This document shows positions 13,385 through 27,005 of a DNA stretch of 64,000 nt, one piece after another. Position 1 is the first letter of the stretch. Every line of letters starts with the position of its first letter. The stretch is from Balanoglossus misakiensis (taxonomy: Eukaryota; Hemichordata): contig CM082593.2 of assembly GCA_040954595.2 (NCBI GenBank), forward strand, positions 2,170,001-2,234,000, given 5' to 3'. A model generated the notes under the pieces. The model was not told where the DNA came from. It saw only the letters and a list, made by a program, of their open reading frames with translations, and searched no databases. A program made the translations under genes and the position numbers.

Positions 13385-16300
13385 ATGGACAACTTGGAGT
13401 TCAATGATAACGGGACCGATTCGTCGGATGTGCTGCGTTTGTTGTGCGAATTGTGTGACATTTGCCAGAACGAGACGGCATCCTATGATTACTCTGATTC
13501 GTCGTACCTGAGCTCGTACTATTACGAGCCCGATGACTTGCTGGAAAGATGCACTCAGACTCGTACATACATTGACAACTCAGTCGGACCAACTCTCTTT
13601 GGTCTTACCAGTTTTGTCTTCTCGGTGACTGTTTTCTTGTCTATCACCGGGAACTCGCTGGCGATCTGCATCCTTGCATTCGGCAACCGCGTCAGGACTA
13701 ACTTCAATTCTTACCTGATCAACTTGGCGGTGTCAGACCTGCAGTCTGCTATATTCTGCATGCCATTCACAACCGTTGCCTTGCTGCTTGGACGATGGCC
13801 GTTTGGCGTTGCTATGTGCCCGTTCGTGGTCTACATGCAACAGGTAAGAATCTACTCCCACAAAATGCTCACAAATGTTCCCGCCAAATAATATTAACAT
13901 GTTAAATCTGAATTTCCCAGTTTCTCTCATTTTCAACATTTGCCTCGATTGGGTCAAAGGAGTTAAAAGCGAATTCGGAACTATACGTACACTCAACCCC
14001 CTTTTTTATAGTGGCCACCTCTATATATAGTGGCTACTTTGTTACAGTCCCTGTGCACTTTACATGTGCAGTAATTGACCTGTATGTACAGGCCACCTGT
14101 CTATAAAGGCCATTTAGGAAAGTTCCTTGACTGGCCACTATAAACAGGTTCGACTGTACTAGTACCCAGGTATATCAAGAATGCGTTTCTGAATGCACGT
14201 GCACGAAAGACAACTAAAAACATGGAAGACAAGGTGAGGGAAATAACAGAGAGATTGTCATCCACGCACGATCGCATGCAACTAAATTGTAGTTCAGATG
14301 TAATAAACAATTCAAGTTGCGGCAAATGGTCATTTAAAATAGATTTGATATATGCTGCATGTGGTAGCAGAACAAAGGCTTTTGTATGTGTGCCTGCAAT
14401 AAATCAGGGTGCCACACAGCTCTGTTCCTATTTCCAGAGTTTGTTTTCGGTCTATCTTATGCGGGCATGTTACTTGCCAGTGAACTGACGTGGCTCAGAT
14501 TCTATTCCGAGAGCCATAAAGAGGCATTTGGTTGCAGCGTGCTCTTGGCTGTCGTAAATCAGTGTTGGCAATGCACAATTTTCTTTTTTTTTGCTGGCTG
14601 TGAGTGTGTTTGTATGCCGTCAATATAATGACTCCACAATGCGCTTTTTGTTCTGTTTGGATAATGGCAGTTGCGAAGAAAATTTAACAGCGGTTACCGC
14701 ATGAAAACATACGTTTGACCTTAGTTGAGATTTTATTGTCACAGTGGAAAGGTGCACTTCGCCAAGGCCAGTGGCAAACATTTCATTAACTTTTGAGTGG
14801 TTCCGAACTGCAAGCTGTTTTGCTTTTCATAGCGTATACAATGTACACACCCCAAAGAGCTACAGAAGACCCCACAATTACAGCCACACCCCTGTCACAT
14901 GACAAACGATATTTCAAAGCCCATGTATGTTTATTGTTCGAGTCTGTTTCTTCTATTCTGCTGTCAGCTTGCAAATGACCATGTGTTTTTGGAGTTTATT
15001 TCATTTAATGACCCGTTAGGCTGATATCAGTGAGAGGTACAGAGTGGACCCTTTTTGGGTAAAAGCGCCAGAGGGGTTCATTATCCATCTTCAAAGTCTT
15101 AAACTTTTTCTAATATTTTGCTCAAGGCAAGTTTTAGATTATTGAAATTGGGAATGAAAATTAGGAGTCGCCATGCAAAATGTTGAATGATAGAGCAAAA
15201 TTGTCTCAAATTGCCCCAAAATTGAAGTTCAAAAGGGCCGCCAATCTCTGCGCAAACTCTACGGAGAAAATATAAAGCAGCGATTTTTATGAAACAAGTC
15301 TGTTATCAATCGGTTTTCTTTTTTTCTGAAAGACTCCTCGCACGCATGGATGAGAAATCCTAGATGTCGTATTCTGTTTCCAAGTCTTTGTTTTTGAAAA
15401 TTCGAAGAGAGATCTACGCAAAAAATGTTCAGTTACGGTTATCGGTAGGTGAATAAAACCGACAGAAAAGGCTTTTGCAAAATTTATCCCACAAGGAGTG
15501 TATCCCGAAAATTGCATAATATCACATTTTGAGATTACCGCGTTGTTTCATAGCAACGTCGCATATCTCTCGTAAGATGTCATGTTTACGTGTAGACTTC
15601 TTGTCCATTGGGGTTTGGGTGTATTATTTATTCATGATGCATCTGAAAGGTCAACTCAGTACATTGCAATGACTTTGCTCTTATAAATAGAAACTTGTGA
15701 ATTTCTGTTCATGATCGAGCTACCTCGAGTCTGAACCTGAAATTATGACATATTTTGTCATCGCCATGAGCAGCTTGTAATAGCTTTGCTTACAGATGGA
15801 TATAAATATGACCGCATTTGATATCGGTAGAGTACAGCCAGTGGAGACAAGTATTCAAATGTATTGTCGCGTTGTTATAAAGGCGGGATATACATGTAAT
15901 GCAGTTCGGTTCCCAAGCGACTGTAAGTTAATCACATAACAGGCCTATCATATCGTTACAAGAAAGTGTCGCATTTCTAGTAACATTAAGGGAGTTCAGA
16001 CTGGAGAGTTTAAGGCGGTGTAGAACCGGTGCTGGGCCTGGGCCTGTTGTGAACTAGTTAGGAGTCAAGGAATCCCATGGGGAATAAATTCCAAGTCTAT
16101 TTTATCCAATTCGTTAGTTTAATTTCATTAATGTGTAATTATCCCCAGGTGCAGGAATGTTTCTCATTGTTTACCAGTCCACGATGTTTGTACAGGTGTC
16201 GTGAACTGTTCAGGTTTCGGGGTCTGAGTGCAGTTTTATGCAGCAGCTGGTGTGCGCAAACTGAAAGTGGAATTAGTCTTGATATAATGCCTCTAAGTCA

Positions 16301-18650
16301 TTAAGCTTTTGCTAGAACAGGGGCCTTACATGAGAGGTTCGTCATGCGTTCAACGAGCATGGAAAATGCACATGGAAGTATACGTCCTCGGGAAATTTGG
16401 TTCGTGGTGTATGAGAGAGAAGTGCCGTAAGATTGAATGGCCTTATACATCACATAAGAGTCAGCAAATCATTCATTGCAACTCAGGTTAAGCGAAATCT
16501 TGGATATGTGAGATACCCCATTTATATACATGTCATACTCTGGTGATCCATGGTGCTTAGTAATGAATACCAAATTACGCGTTTAACGTTGACATTTTAG
16601 AAGGCGTCATATTGCTTATCAGCCGTACACTTGCTAATTAAGAACTGAAAACCAGTTTTGATTATCACTCATTAGCAGAATTGTGACTGAATAACCTGCG
16701 CTATTTGGAAATCTTAAAGATATCGATCGTATAAATGTTAACGGTTTGCCTCGAAAACATGGCGTACAGAGTTCAGACTGTCGTTAATTGACGTTATCTA
16801 ACCACAAATGATTCACGCGTCCTCACCGGATGCGGAGCTTACATCTAATACACAGTGTGGCTACAAACCGTGACTCTCTATGACATTGAGCTCGTTTAAT
16901 ATTGCTTAGAGTACAATCTAAACAACAATTCCACAGTGAAACGCACAAGTGACAAATGAACAATAACTTTTTAATTCATTAAGTAAATGGACCGATATAA
17001 ATATTGTATCTAGGGTCATTATTGGAGCGTAACATTATATGTCCTAGGTAACCTGCCCAGTAAACATGACTATTATACAGTATACGTTCCCTTCTATTTT
17101 CAACTTTCTTAAATTTCTTTAATGTACCAATCAGTCGCTTTCTGACAGTGCCCTGCACACTGGCGCTGTATTGACCTGAACAACTCTCTGAGAATAATGT
17201 ACTCTGACAATGCAGATATGCCGGCAGGCTTTAACCACTCCTTGTGGCGTGCTTTATTTCCGTGAGGACCCTGGAGATGTAGGTACAAGAAAAACGCCTT
17301 CTAGACATGTTCCCCACGTGCATGGGATCAAAAATCAAACCCGAGGTCAAAAATCAAACCCTCCAATACAATGTAATAACCTGAATATTTTACAGGTCAT
17401 ATGAATTTCTGTTTCCGCGTGCTGGTTGAGTTCATAAAAATCTTCTTTGACCTACAACTGCATTCTATACACCCTCACTGACGACCAGAGCATAATTACG
17501 TATAATCAAGCTATCTCTTCTCCATTTGTATTCAGGTGTCTGTAACAGTGAGTGTGTACACCTTGACAGCAATCGCCATCGACCGTTATTTTGCTGTGGT
17601 GCATCCGCTGAAGGCGAAGATATCTCTGATGCGGCCGGCAGTTGTCAACGCCATTGTGTGGGTCGTCTCCATGCTTCTCGGCACCGTGCAACTCATCAAG
17701 GCCCGCACCAGGGCATATCCCATGGAATCTGGTGAAGTCCACTACCTGTGCGACGAAGTATGGACGAGCAGAAAGAACCAGATCGTCTATGAACTCTTCA
17801 TTATCATTTTCACCTATATTGGACCCCTCGCAGTGATCTCCTACTCCTACTATGCCATGGTCAAAATATTGTGGATGCGTCAGTTGCCAGGCAACCCCGA
17901 CAAACTCCGCGATCATCGCCACGCCAAATCAAAAAGAAAGGTATCGATATTAACTTGTTTGGATTTCTTTTTTATTGTAGCCACAGAGGATATGAACATT
18001 ATAAGAGAACTTGCAGTGTCAATATTTTGCATTCCTTTTTTGAAACTCTTTAATTTCACACTTGATTTTTGTTGTTAAGCAGTCTTCTTTTTGTCTCCTA
18101 GGTTGCAAAGATGGCGGTCACCGTGGTGATACTGTTTGCTCTGTGTTGGTTGCCGCTCCACACTCTCATGTTTGTGACCACGTGTACAGACCGACTCACA
18201 TCCAATCAAGACACCTTTAAAGTTGTCCGGATAATCTATTTCTTTTTCTATTGGCTGGCCATGGCTAATAGCTTCATCAATCCTTTCATCTATACCATCT
18301 ACCACGAAGGCTTTAGGGTGAGTATCGGGTCATTGATGAATTTTTGTTCTGTTGAACATGAATGTTTTTCAAAAGCAAGATTGTGACATTTGAAATAAGC
18401 GAGCCATCCCTCCCCATGCAAATGTACAATAACACCAGACCACCTGCAATAACACTATAGGCTAAAGCGGTGCTATTTTGTTATTTCACAGACGGATTTA
18501 CGCGAGCTGGGTACACTCTGCCGACGATCTGGAAGGCGCTGCTTGTCGAAAGTGCATTCACCCTTGTTGCGTGAAGGAGCACTGATCGTTCGATCCAAAA
18601 GTCCTAGAAGTATGACTATGGGTACAACCACCACTACTGGAAGTTCCTAA
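13385..18650 (+). CDS. Rhodopsin-class neuropeptide GPCR, NPFF/RFamide receptor-like, 4 exons, 412 aa
   Basis: Exons 13385-13843, 17536-17940, 18102-18317 and 18492-18650 are all phase 0 and total 412 codons plus TAA. The N-terminus of about 65 aa is extracellular, with N-glycosylation sequons NGT (9-11) and NET (29-31) and a Tyr/Asp-rich stretch at 33-51. TM1 has GNS (Asn90) and TM2 has LAVSD (Asp118). TM3 starts with Cys145, which should pair with the ECL2 Cys in HYLCDEVW, and ends in DRY (169-171). TM6 has CWLPL and TM7 has NPFIY. The third loop is basic (KSKRK). The pattern WLPLHTLMF followed by WLAMANSFINP most resembles vertebrate NPFF receptors, so an RFamide-type, Gq- or Gi-coupled peptide receptor is the best guess. 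Tachykinin, NPY or RYamide relatives remain possible. The ATG has good context (gaaaATGG). Intron 1 is 3.7 kb. Confidence 0.92.
13990..14156. mobile_element. pogo/Tc1-mariner-like MITE in GPCR intron 1
   Basis: A 167-bp element between two TA dinucleotides (13988-13989 and 14157-14158). Read inward, the right end is CAGTCGAACCTGTTTATAG followed by TGGCCA. The left end is CACTCAACCCCC, then TTTTTTATAGTGGCCA, so the two are imperfect inverted copies. The interior repeats GGCCAC and CTATA blocks. The TA duplication and the CAGTCGAACC-type terminus are typical of pogo-like MITEs. No coding capacity. Confidence 0.65.
15165..15620 (+). repeat. Dispersed repeat, copy A, in GPCR intron 1
   Basis: Colinear with 41503-41800: shared blocks include GTCGCC.TGCAAAAT, AGCAAAATTGTCTCA, GGCCGCCAAT, CTCTA.GGAGAA and, further on, CTTGTCCA..GGTTTG. 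The first 150 bp align best, with small indels. No ORF. Probably a degenerate interspersed repeat of unknown class. Confidence 0.6.
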
Positions 18651-18897
18651 CCTGCGTTCCCTGCTCCGAGAAGAACTACTTCTGGTTCAAATCATTTGCG
18701 GAGAAAGCGTGTTATGGGTAAGGGAAAAGAGAAAGTGATGGAGAAGGGGAGAGATTGAGAGAGAGGTAGGGAGTGCAGGGCAGGATATTAAAACTTACCA
18801 TGTCCAACTTGTATAATTTAGTGTTAAAAGATAGAAGTAGATATTGGTTATGAAGTTGGATTTTAATTCCTGGTTGATAATCAATTATTTATATGTG

Positions 18898-18903
18898 AAT
18901 AAA
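18898..18903 (+). terminator. Poly(A) signal of the GPCR gene
   Basis: AATAAA about 250 nt after the GPCR stop codon, followed within about 25 nt by GT-rich sequence. This predicts cleavage near 18920. Confidence 0.6.
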
Positions 18904-21900
18904 TCTTGTTATGTCAATGTACATGGTGTACAATTTCAAATGTAGGCCTGTGCAGTAATTTGATTCTAATTTTTTTTTTAACACTAAAACTTGGGTAACA
19001 AACCATTAATTCAGAACGGTTTGATGTTCGAGTGGTACTATATGTTTTAGTATAGGTACTGAGATTTTATTTTTAAAACTTGACCAGGAAATATTCGACC
19101 AGAATTTCATATAAGCACGTCCAATTTGCCAAATTTACTGGTGAATTTGACGAGTGTATATGTCTTAACAGTATTACAGCATAATTTCCTGTCACAATTA
19201 AACCAAGTAAAATTCCTCTGAAGTTATTAAATAAGAACTTTTCAGTTTTATGGTCGTTAAGTTTAGTAGATAAGTTATGCTGGTGTATTGTACTTGTTTA
19301 CATCTACGTTCGGTGTACAACTGTACATAGATACATACATGCATACATACACACACACGTGACATGCATACATACACACGTGACAGACCGCCAAGTAGAC
19401 ATACATGAGTGGACACAGACAAAATTGCGAGTAAAATATGTATATGTACGGGTCATTGTAATTGCCGGTAATCTCGAAAAATTTAACAAAAACACCAGTG
19501 CCGCGGGTTGGCATATTAATATTTTGTAATACATCACATAAATTAAGTTCATTTTGTAGACATATTCAAAAAGAAAATGTGTATCGTGTACCTTATTCAG
19601 AGCACTTCATAAGTAACCTTTCAAATATGGTTATTACCTACCTTATCACGTAGTTAGCTGGTAGCGTTATTATGTTTCGTGATACTAGAATGATCTGTGC
19701 TAGTAACTAGGTCTACAAGCAGTGATTCTTAACGTTTGCCTTGTAGGTGTGACGTTAAGACGTGTACCTTTTTTAGGTCAAGGAGAAGACAGTACTCTTC
19801 CTCGGATTTTGTTTTCGGAAAAGTTAAAAAGTGCCAAATTATCGCAATAGACTGTGTGAGATCTCGCGTGGCTAGGCAGTTTCTATGGGAGGACATTCTC
19901 ATGCATCATGGAGGGAAACTAAAATGCACCAATATATTATGTCTTTTCAACCGAAAATATCAAATGGGGAATAGTTAGAATCCGAGAAGCAGTATTGTTT
20001 CTACTTTGAGTGATATGACATATGGCTGTTCGTCGTTCAGTGTCCACATGTACCCAATTTATGGATTATTATATTTGAATAGCAGCAATGGGTGTCGAGA
20101 ACAAAGTAATTTTTATCATGACACCATGCGTCTCCTACAAGTCTTTCCTGCATTCAAAGCTTTCAACTATGTGACGTCATCCTCCTTTAAAAGTAGGACG
20201 ACATAATCCACTTACTTTTCAATAGACTATATGTCTAAAGTTAAAACATATCACGAAATTGTATTTTCGTTCTTGTCTTTGTTAGTTTTCTTCAAGAGAG
20301 TGTAGATTCTATTTTGATCTTTCCTTGTGTGTGTGTATTACGTTTTTGTTAGAGCGGTGTGTGTGTTATTTGTATGCAGACCACCTAAAGAAGGTTTTCG
20401 TTTCATGATTAATTTTTTTTCAGATTATTTTTCTTACTGAAGCTCTTCACTTACATTCGAAAAGCGATGAAAACAAGTTCCTTTATCCAGACGGATGTGA
20501 ATGATATACGATTTATGAGCGTTGTATTTGAAAAGTACCAGATTCTTTTGACAGTACATCGACTTTATTGTTTTCTTTAAAGTGAGAACTTCCTCTTCAT
20601 ACTGTTTTTTTCAAATTTATGCTCATACCAATAAACTGCCAAACTTTTAAATGAATTTGTTGCTCAGATTATATTATAGCGCGTCGATACATCGAACAAA
20701 GAAAGAACAAGAAATTAGGAAAGGAAGGAAAATTAAAGTGCTCAGGACTATCAATGCTGACTAGAGGCGCGCTGGAATACTTGGGCAGAGATGTACTGCA
20801 TCAGGTAAATAAAATTTACTTTCTAAAGTTACTGCGAAAAGTATGTCGTTGTCCTGCAGGAGTATGGTACCATGAGGGATTACATGATGCCACGTTAATG
20901 GATTGACTAAGTGTACGTAATCTCAGAAGGCCAGTGCTTTACATCTCCTCCTAAGGCATGTTATTACTTACTTTAATTTTGAGTGAGGTCAGTAGGAAAC
21001 TTTGTAGTCTGGTTTTCTGTGAAATCACTTGTATCTAGTGATCTCCTCGAGGTATTTATAGTACGACCCATGTGACTCTTGTTGGCCAATCGTGGTTTAG
21101 GGATTGGAGAATTGGGGGTCTGCCAGCATGTCTGTCTCTCTCCCTCTTCTCTCTCACACTTCAAGGGAAGTAAACACATCTGAATATTTGCATCAATGTC
21201 TGCCTTTATTTTAAGCAGAAACGGTTTACATTTACAATCTATGACAAGATCTTCATTCAAATAAAATATAAACATCAAAATATGAAAAGTACTGATATAC
21301 ACAGTTCAAATAAATTTTGCTGCTAAATTAATGTACAATTATCAGGTTTTGTATATTTGCATCAATGCAAAAAAAATGTAAATGCTTTCATAGTCAAGAT
21401 GTGGGCCAGAGATTTTGTAGTCATATACAAGTCATCAAGAACCGACATAATCCTGTGGCGCAGGTCTGTGTCAGCATCAATAGCCACGGCTGACAGTGAC
21501 AGTTTTACTGATTTTTCTAAAACATGCAAAATTCTCGACCAGAAGAAATTACATCACATTTTGAGACAAAAACCTTTAACACTTAAAACTTGATTAAAAT
21601 ACACAAAGATATCTTGAGAACAATGAACACTACAAAACACAAGTAACTTTACAATGTCAAAAACCGTGCTTAAATATACAAGGTATTTCCAGAATAAACA
21701 TTTACAATTCTTGATTGTAAAAACATCTAGAGTATGTATTCACTACTGTTAAAATTCGCAATTTGAAAATGATATGACCTGTTCAATTCTGTAATGGATT
21801 TCAAAAACAGTATCTCCAACATTTCACTCTGTAACACAGAACATGGTCTTGAGTATAATTTAATCTTCATTCAAGACTATATATGTATATAAATATACTT

Positions 21901-22729
21901 TTGATTTTTAAATTGATAGATTTCCGTTTCATTAACAAGCAATCACAAAAATCAAGGTGAAAAATAAAATTACAAGCAAAGGAACTCTTAGATATGGGTC
22001 ATAATTATGTAGACAAAAAACTGTCCAATTATATTAAGGCAATATATGAAATATGTGTGATATATCAGTGGAATGTCAAGTGCCCCAAAATATTGACCAT
22101 TACTCTGTTTACCCAGGTCATAGGTCAACTTTAACATATCAGCTTGTTAACCCTTCTTAGGCTATACAGCTTTCAGGATAGACCTCATGGGTTTCACAAC
22201 TTCTATGGTTTGAAGGACTCAGACTGGACTTTAATTAAGCATTTGAGATAATGTTTTTTCATCTAAAAATATCCTCACTGTTTTAAAGTCAGTAACTGAT
22301 AATTTCAAATAATGAAAACTGGAAAGGCGTAGTGTTGGGGCGAATATTTCTCCAGGAAATTAGGTACACAAGAGCTATTTCTATGCACTGTAAATGAACC
22401 TTGAGTGGTAAACAGACAAGGACTAGCTCATTATGATTTATAACTGAAGTACTTCAAGGGCTTCTCTTTTACAGGAGCCTAGGTAGCTCATGTTAGCTAA
22501 GGTGGCCAATTATATCTTTGTTTCTTCTAATCTGCATATAGGGCACTCTATGATGGCGTTAAAAGTTTCAACAACTGACATTTACAATAAGATAAAGTGG
22601 ACAACAATATAGTGTTGAAATACTGTGCTCAAGCACACATCGACGCTGATTACGGATAAATTTAAGTAGGAGCACCAGTATGTTCTTGGAACATACCATT
22701 CTGAAGCACAGGGGAGTTGTCTATCCATT
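18904..22729. other. Intergenic region between convergent GPCR and SNARE genes
   Basis: AT-rich and without recognisable genes. It probably includes the long 3' UTR of the minus-strand SNARE gene. Minus-strand poly(A) candidates are TTTAAT at 22230-22235 (ATTAAA) and TTTATT at 21205-21210 (AATAAA). A 15-bp sequence with an octamer-like ATTTGCAT occurs twice (about 21184 and 21353). Confidence 0.45.
19328..19384. repeat. CATACA/CACACA simple repeat
   Basis: Imperfect CATA and CA units with a duplicated GCATACATACACAC...CGTGAC block. Confidence 0.8.
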
Positions 22730-24129
22730 CTAAATCACGCCTGTTGCTCCCAGGATGATCAATATAATTACTGTGAGTACGATGAGCGAAACAACGATTA
22801 AAATAATAATATTGCGAGTGTTCTTCCACCACATCTTGTTCCTGACACGCTTGGCTGTTTTCTGGAAAGTCTGGGCCTGGGAACATGAATAACATGCATG
22901 AGGGGTGTTAATTTTATTAATCTGGGAAGTCTGGGCCTGGGAACATGAATAACATGCATGAGGGGTGTTAATTTTATTAATCTGGGAAGTCTGGGCCTGG
23001 GAACATGAATAACATGCGTTTGATCTCTATAGAGGGAAACTTGCAGGTTGTGAATATAATTCATCAACCAACACAGCTGTGAGACTTTGATTGCACATAC
23101 AAACACAGTTGATGATTTAAATTTAAATTCATGGTAATTGATCACTTACATTGGCTTCCAGATCTTCCGTTTTGGAGAGCAGAGTATCAATCTTGTCACC
23201 TCTTTCAAGGACTTTCTCAATATTCTGTGTCATCACATCTTTTACTTCATCGACTTGGTTTTGCAGAGCTGTCACCGAATCCTGCTTCACATCGGAATAT
23301 TTTTCCTGCAAATCAAATCAGGTGAAATCAGATCAGATGAAATCAAACCAGTAGTGCATTCTCGTGCATTGCTGGTAAATAAATAAATCAGTGCACAGAA
23401 CACCACTTTATTGGTAAACAGTTTTATGGAACTGTCCTGACAAGACAAAGAAATGTATTGTAGGAAATGAAGATTTCCATAGCATACCAAGTGACACCAC
23501 AAATAGGCAACTTACCATTTCCCTAGCCATCGTATGATTAATAGAGCCATCCAGTTCATAAGAACCAGCAAACTGCACTTGGGGTCCAATTTCACTGTCC
23601 CCACTCACATGTCTGACTATTTCTTCCAGGTAACGAAACGCATGAACTCGGGGGAACTTGCTTTCTGTTGCACACATGTAAATGATACCATTGTCGACAA
23701 TCACGTGGAATAAGTAACTGCAGAAGAACAAAGATAATGCTGGTTACCCTTTAAAGTTACACGGCTACACATAAGCGACAAGATTATTTATACTTCCGTG
23801 AAGTTGAATTTGGAATCTGGCCAGAAGTGTTTTATGGTTTTAAAAGGGTCCTTTAGCTACAATCATATCCTTCAATGTGGGTCATTTGTATTGTCAGTGG
23901 TTGTAAAATATACAAATACGAAAGTTACCATTCTCATTGAAGTACAATGAAACAATTCAATAATAAACTATATCACTCACTTGTCTGAAGTGTATGTTGT
24001 CTTTGGATTACCCCTGGTTGGAATGTTTTTCAACATAGAGTCGGCAATTTCTTGGAAATTTTGATGAGAGTTTGTATGAGCTGCCAGCACTGTTGACCCT
24101 CGAGCTACACAACTGTATAAGATGGTCAT
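22730..24129 (-). CDS. VAMP7: Longin R-SNARE, VAMP7-like with a brevin-type (VAMP8-like) SNARE end, 4 exons, 217 aa
   Basis: Exons in transcription order: 24129-23981, 23717-23516, 23305-23150, 22876-22730. They total 217 codons plus TAG. Residues 1 to about 117 form a longin domain starting MTILYSCVARG and containing YLFHVIVDNGIIYMC. The R-SNARE motif (about 130-190) reads LQNQVDEVKDVMTQNIEKV and carries the zero-layer Arg in LERGDKI. Then comes a basic-Trp juxtamembrane segment (KMWWKN) and a C-terminal hydrophobic anchor of about 24 aa ending GATGVI. Length and longin domain match VAMP7 (about 220 aa); the SNARE end looks closer to VAMP8/VAMP4, so the orthology is open. The role is a vesicle R-SNARE in endolysosomal or exocytic fusion. 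The acceptor of the last intron lies in a 60-bp tandem repeat. The 5' end faces SKP1. Confidence 0.9.
22861..23017. repeat. 60-bp tandem repeat (about 2.6 copies) carrying the SNARE exon 4 splice acceptor
   Basis: Units start at 22861, 22921 and 22981 (the last partial, 37 bp). Units 1 and 2 differ at one base (22866 A against 22926 G) and unit 3 matches unit 2 throughout. On the minus strand each copy includes a pyrimidine stretch, CCCAG and the first about 15 nt of exon 4, so acceptors exist at 22876, 22936 and 22996. Confidence 0.95.
23309..23352. repeat. Imperfect AAATCAGATGA-type tandem repeat in SNARE intron
   Basis: About four degenerate copies of AAATCA(GAT)GA, immediately outside the acceptor of SNARE exon 3. 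Confidence 0.6.
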
Positions 24130-25343
24130 CTTGGTGTTTGTCTGTCAATATCTGATCTCTTGAAATCTTGAAGAATGATTGCAAAGGCAGACCTAAGGTA
24201 GGAAGTTTTGTAAAAATAACAACAGGTTGGTAACCGATCTGTTTGAACTGACAGGAGCTGCAACGATCACTTCTTGGTCAAACATTTCAAAGTGTTTTCC
24301 ACAATATTATACATTTCTTATCCGACTCTACTCACGTATTATCATATCGATATTTGACCTTTGACATAGCAATGAACAAAATATACGTGAACGTTTCCCA
24401 CAATCAACCACACACAGGCAACAACTATACTCGCGATCCATTAAAGCTACATGGGATTTTTTCCAGTGTTAAATTATCAATAAATGTTGGTGGTGATCGG
24501 GTAAAATTATGGAGGGGGTGTAAATATACGAAATGCGGATATGGATCCGGAAATGTGCAACGCACTTGTTGGAATGAACAATACGAATTTTGGATGAGGG
24601 ATGGTTTTGTTTACAAAACAAACGCCTGTGTGTGAATCACTTCTTCGATGTCTTTTCCCCAAAAGAACAGAAGAGAAAATTATCTTACGGTAGAAGTTGG
24701 AGAAAAAGAATACGGTCAATTTCCTCAAAGCGCCATACGTTTTACAAATCCAGTCAGTGACATCACGGGAAGGATGAGTGTATCATACGTTCTGTATGTA
24801 GACTCCTCCTCATAATATCTCGCGAGACCTGGGATCGTTCGAGATTTAAATTTTTCCCCTATGTTACACACTTTTCCCCATTATTATACAACTGCACACA
24901 AATCAATTAATATTTTAATGATCGGATGTTACTCTTATTTCGCATATCCAAAAGGATATATGCAAGTTACTAAAATATGACCCAGAATGACCTATGAATG
25001 AAGAAGAGGTGCATCATGGGGAAAATGACCCTCAATCGTGACGTCATTTTTGGCGATGTTTATTTTTAAGAAATTATTCGTGATTTTGACAGTCGTAAAC
25101 GCCCACTTACGCATATCAGATACAGCATATTAATTATAATTATTAAATATTGTAAATGTATTGTTGTTATTTTCCCTAACTGCCTAAAATTGACCAAAAA
25201 CTGTGTAAAGCTTTACGTCGAATGTGTTGACCACGAATTTGATACTATTCGTAACAACGGTGAAATTCTAGTGTTTGTGTTGTGCTGCTGCAGGTTGTTC
25301 TTGTCCGAAATTTAGGTTGAATCTTCAACAAATAAGAGAAAAG
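24130..25343. promoter_or_regulatory. Head-to-head promoter region of the SNARE and SKP1 genes
   Basis: The two start codons are 1.8 kb apart in divergent orientation. The interval holds the palindrome TCTCGCGAGA (24818-24827), a known core motif of TATA-less CpG promoters, and a full CRE, TGACGTCA (25039-25046). No TATA box is apparent. Toward its right end is a likely non-coding first exon of SKP1, ending in a consensus donor at 25344 (AAAG|GTAAGG). The exact transcription starts are not determinable here. Confidence 0.6.
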
Positions 25344-25943
25344 GTAAGGAAGTGTGCTACTAGTAACTCATAACGCACTCGCTATTTTCATGATGCTGTG
25401 CGGTTTGCCGAGAAATGTGAGTTCTCCGTGATCGCGTCGGTTGTGTCAGTGTGTTGTTGATGTAAAATGGCTGACACTCTCTGACTCACTCAGTGACACC
25501 GCACCGCTCTGCGTACACAAACTGACTGGAGTCACTGAGTCAGTATTGTTAATGTTGAGTGTTATTGCCAAGACTGGGGGACATTAGTAAGTGTCCCAAC
25601 GACTGTGGTGATATACCAATGGAACCCTGGTAAAATGACAGGGGAACGAACCACGGTAACATTTACATGTACCATTTGCATCGTGACCCCGAAGAACCCT
25701 AAATCAGGTTAATGGGTCATTAACGGGACATATTATGGGACTTGTACTTGTGTGATATTTGGTGATGATTAGCTTGTCTGCAGTATTCTCACATATTTTG
25801 TTATGTCCATTGTGTAATGTTAGTACATGTATGGTCATCAGTGATCATGCCTCTGCTAACAAGTATATAACATTGTGTATTTTGATGAATGACTCATAGA
25901 ATTGACCTTTGAACTCAACGTGTACAAGTTGCGTCATAAATAA

Positions 25944-27005
<1,062 letters not shown>

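Noticed and set aside
14145-14156. tRNA B-box-like GGTTCGACTG
   Set aside because: It is the terminus of the pogo-like MITE. No A box or acceptor stem is present.
17506-17922. 138-codon open frame on the minus strand
   Set aside because: Antisense shadow of GPCR exon 2, whose plus-strand product has DRY and other GPCR motifs.
17941-18078. Coding continuation through GPCR intron 2
   Set aside because: The frame stays open for a while after the donor, but the TM6 sequence resumes only after the acceptor at 18102. The read-through peptide is not GPCR-like.
22861-23017. CRISPR-like direct repeats
   Set aside because: Contiguous tandem units without spacers, inside a eukaryotic intron.
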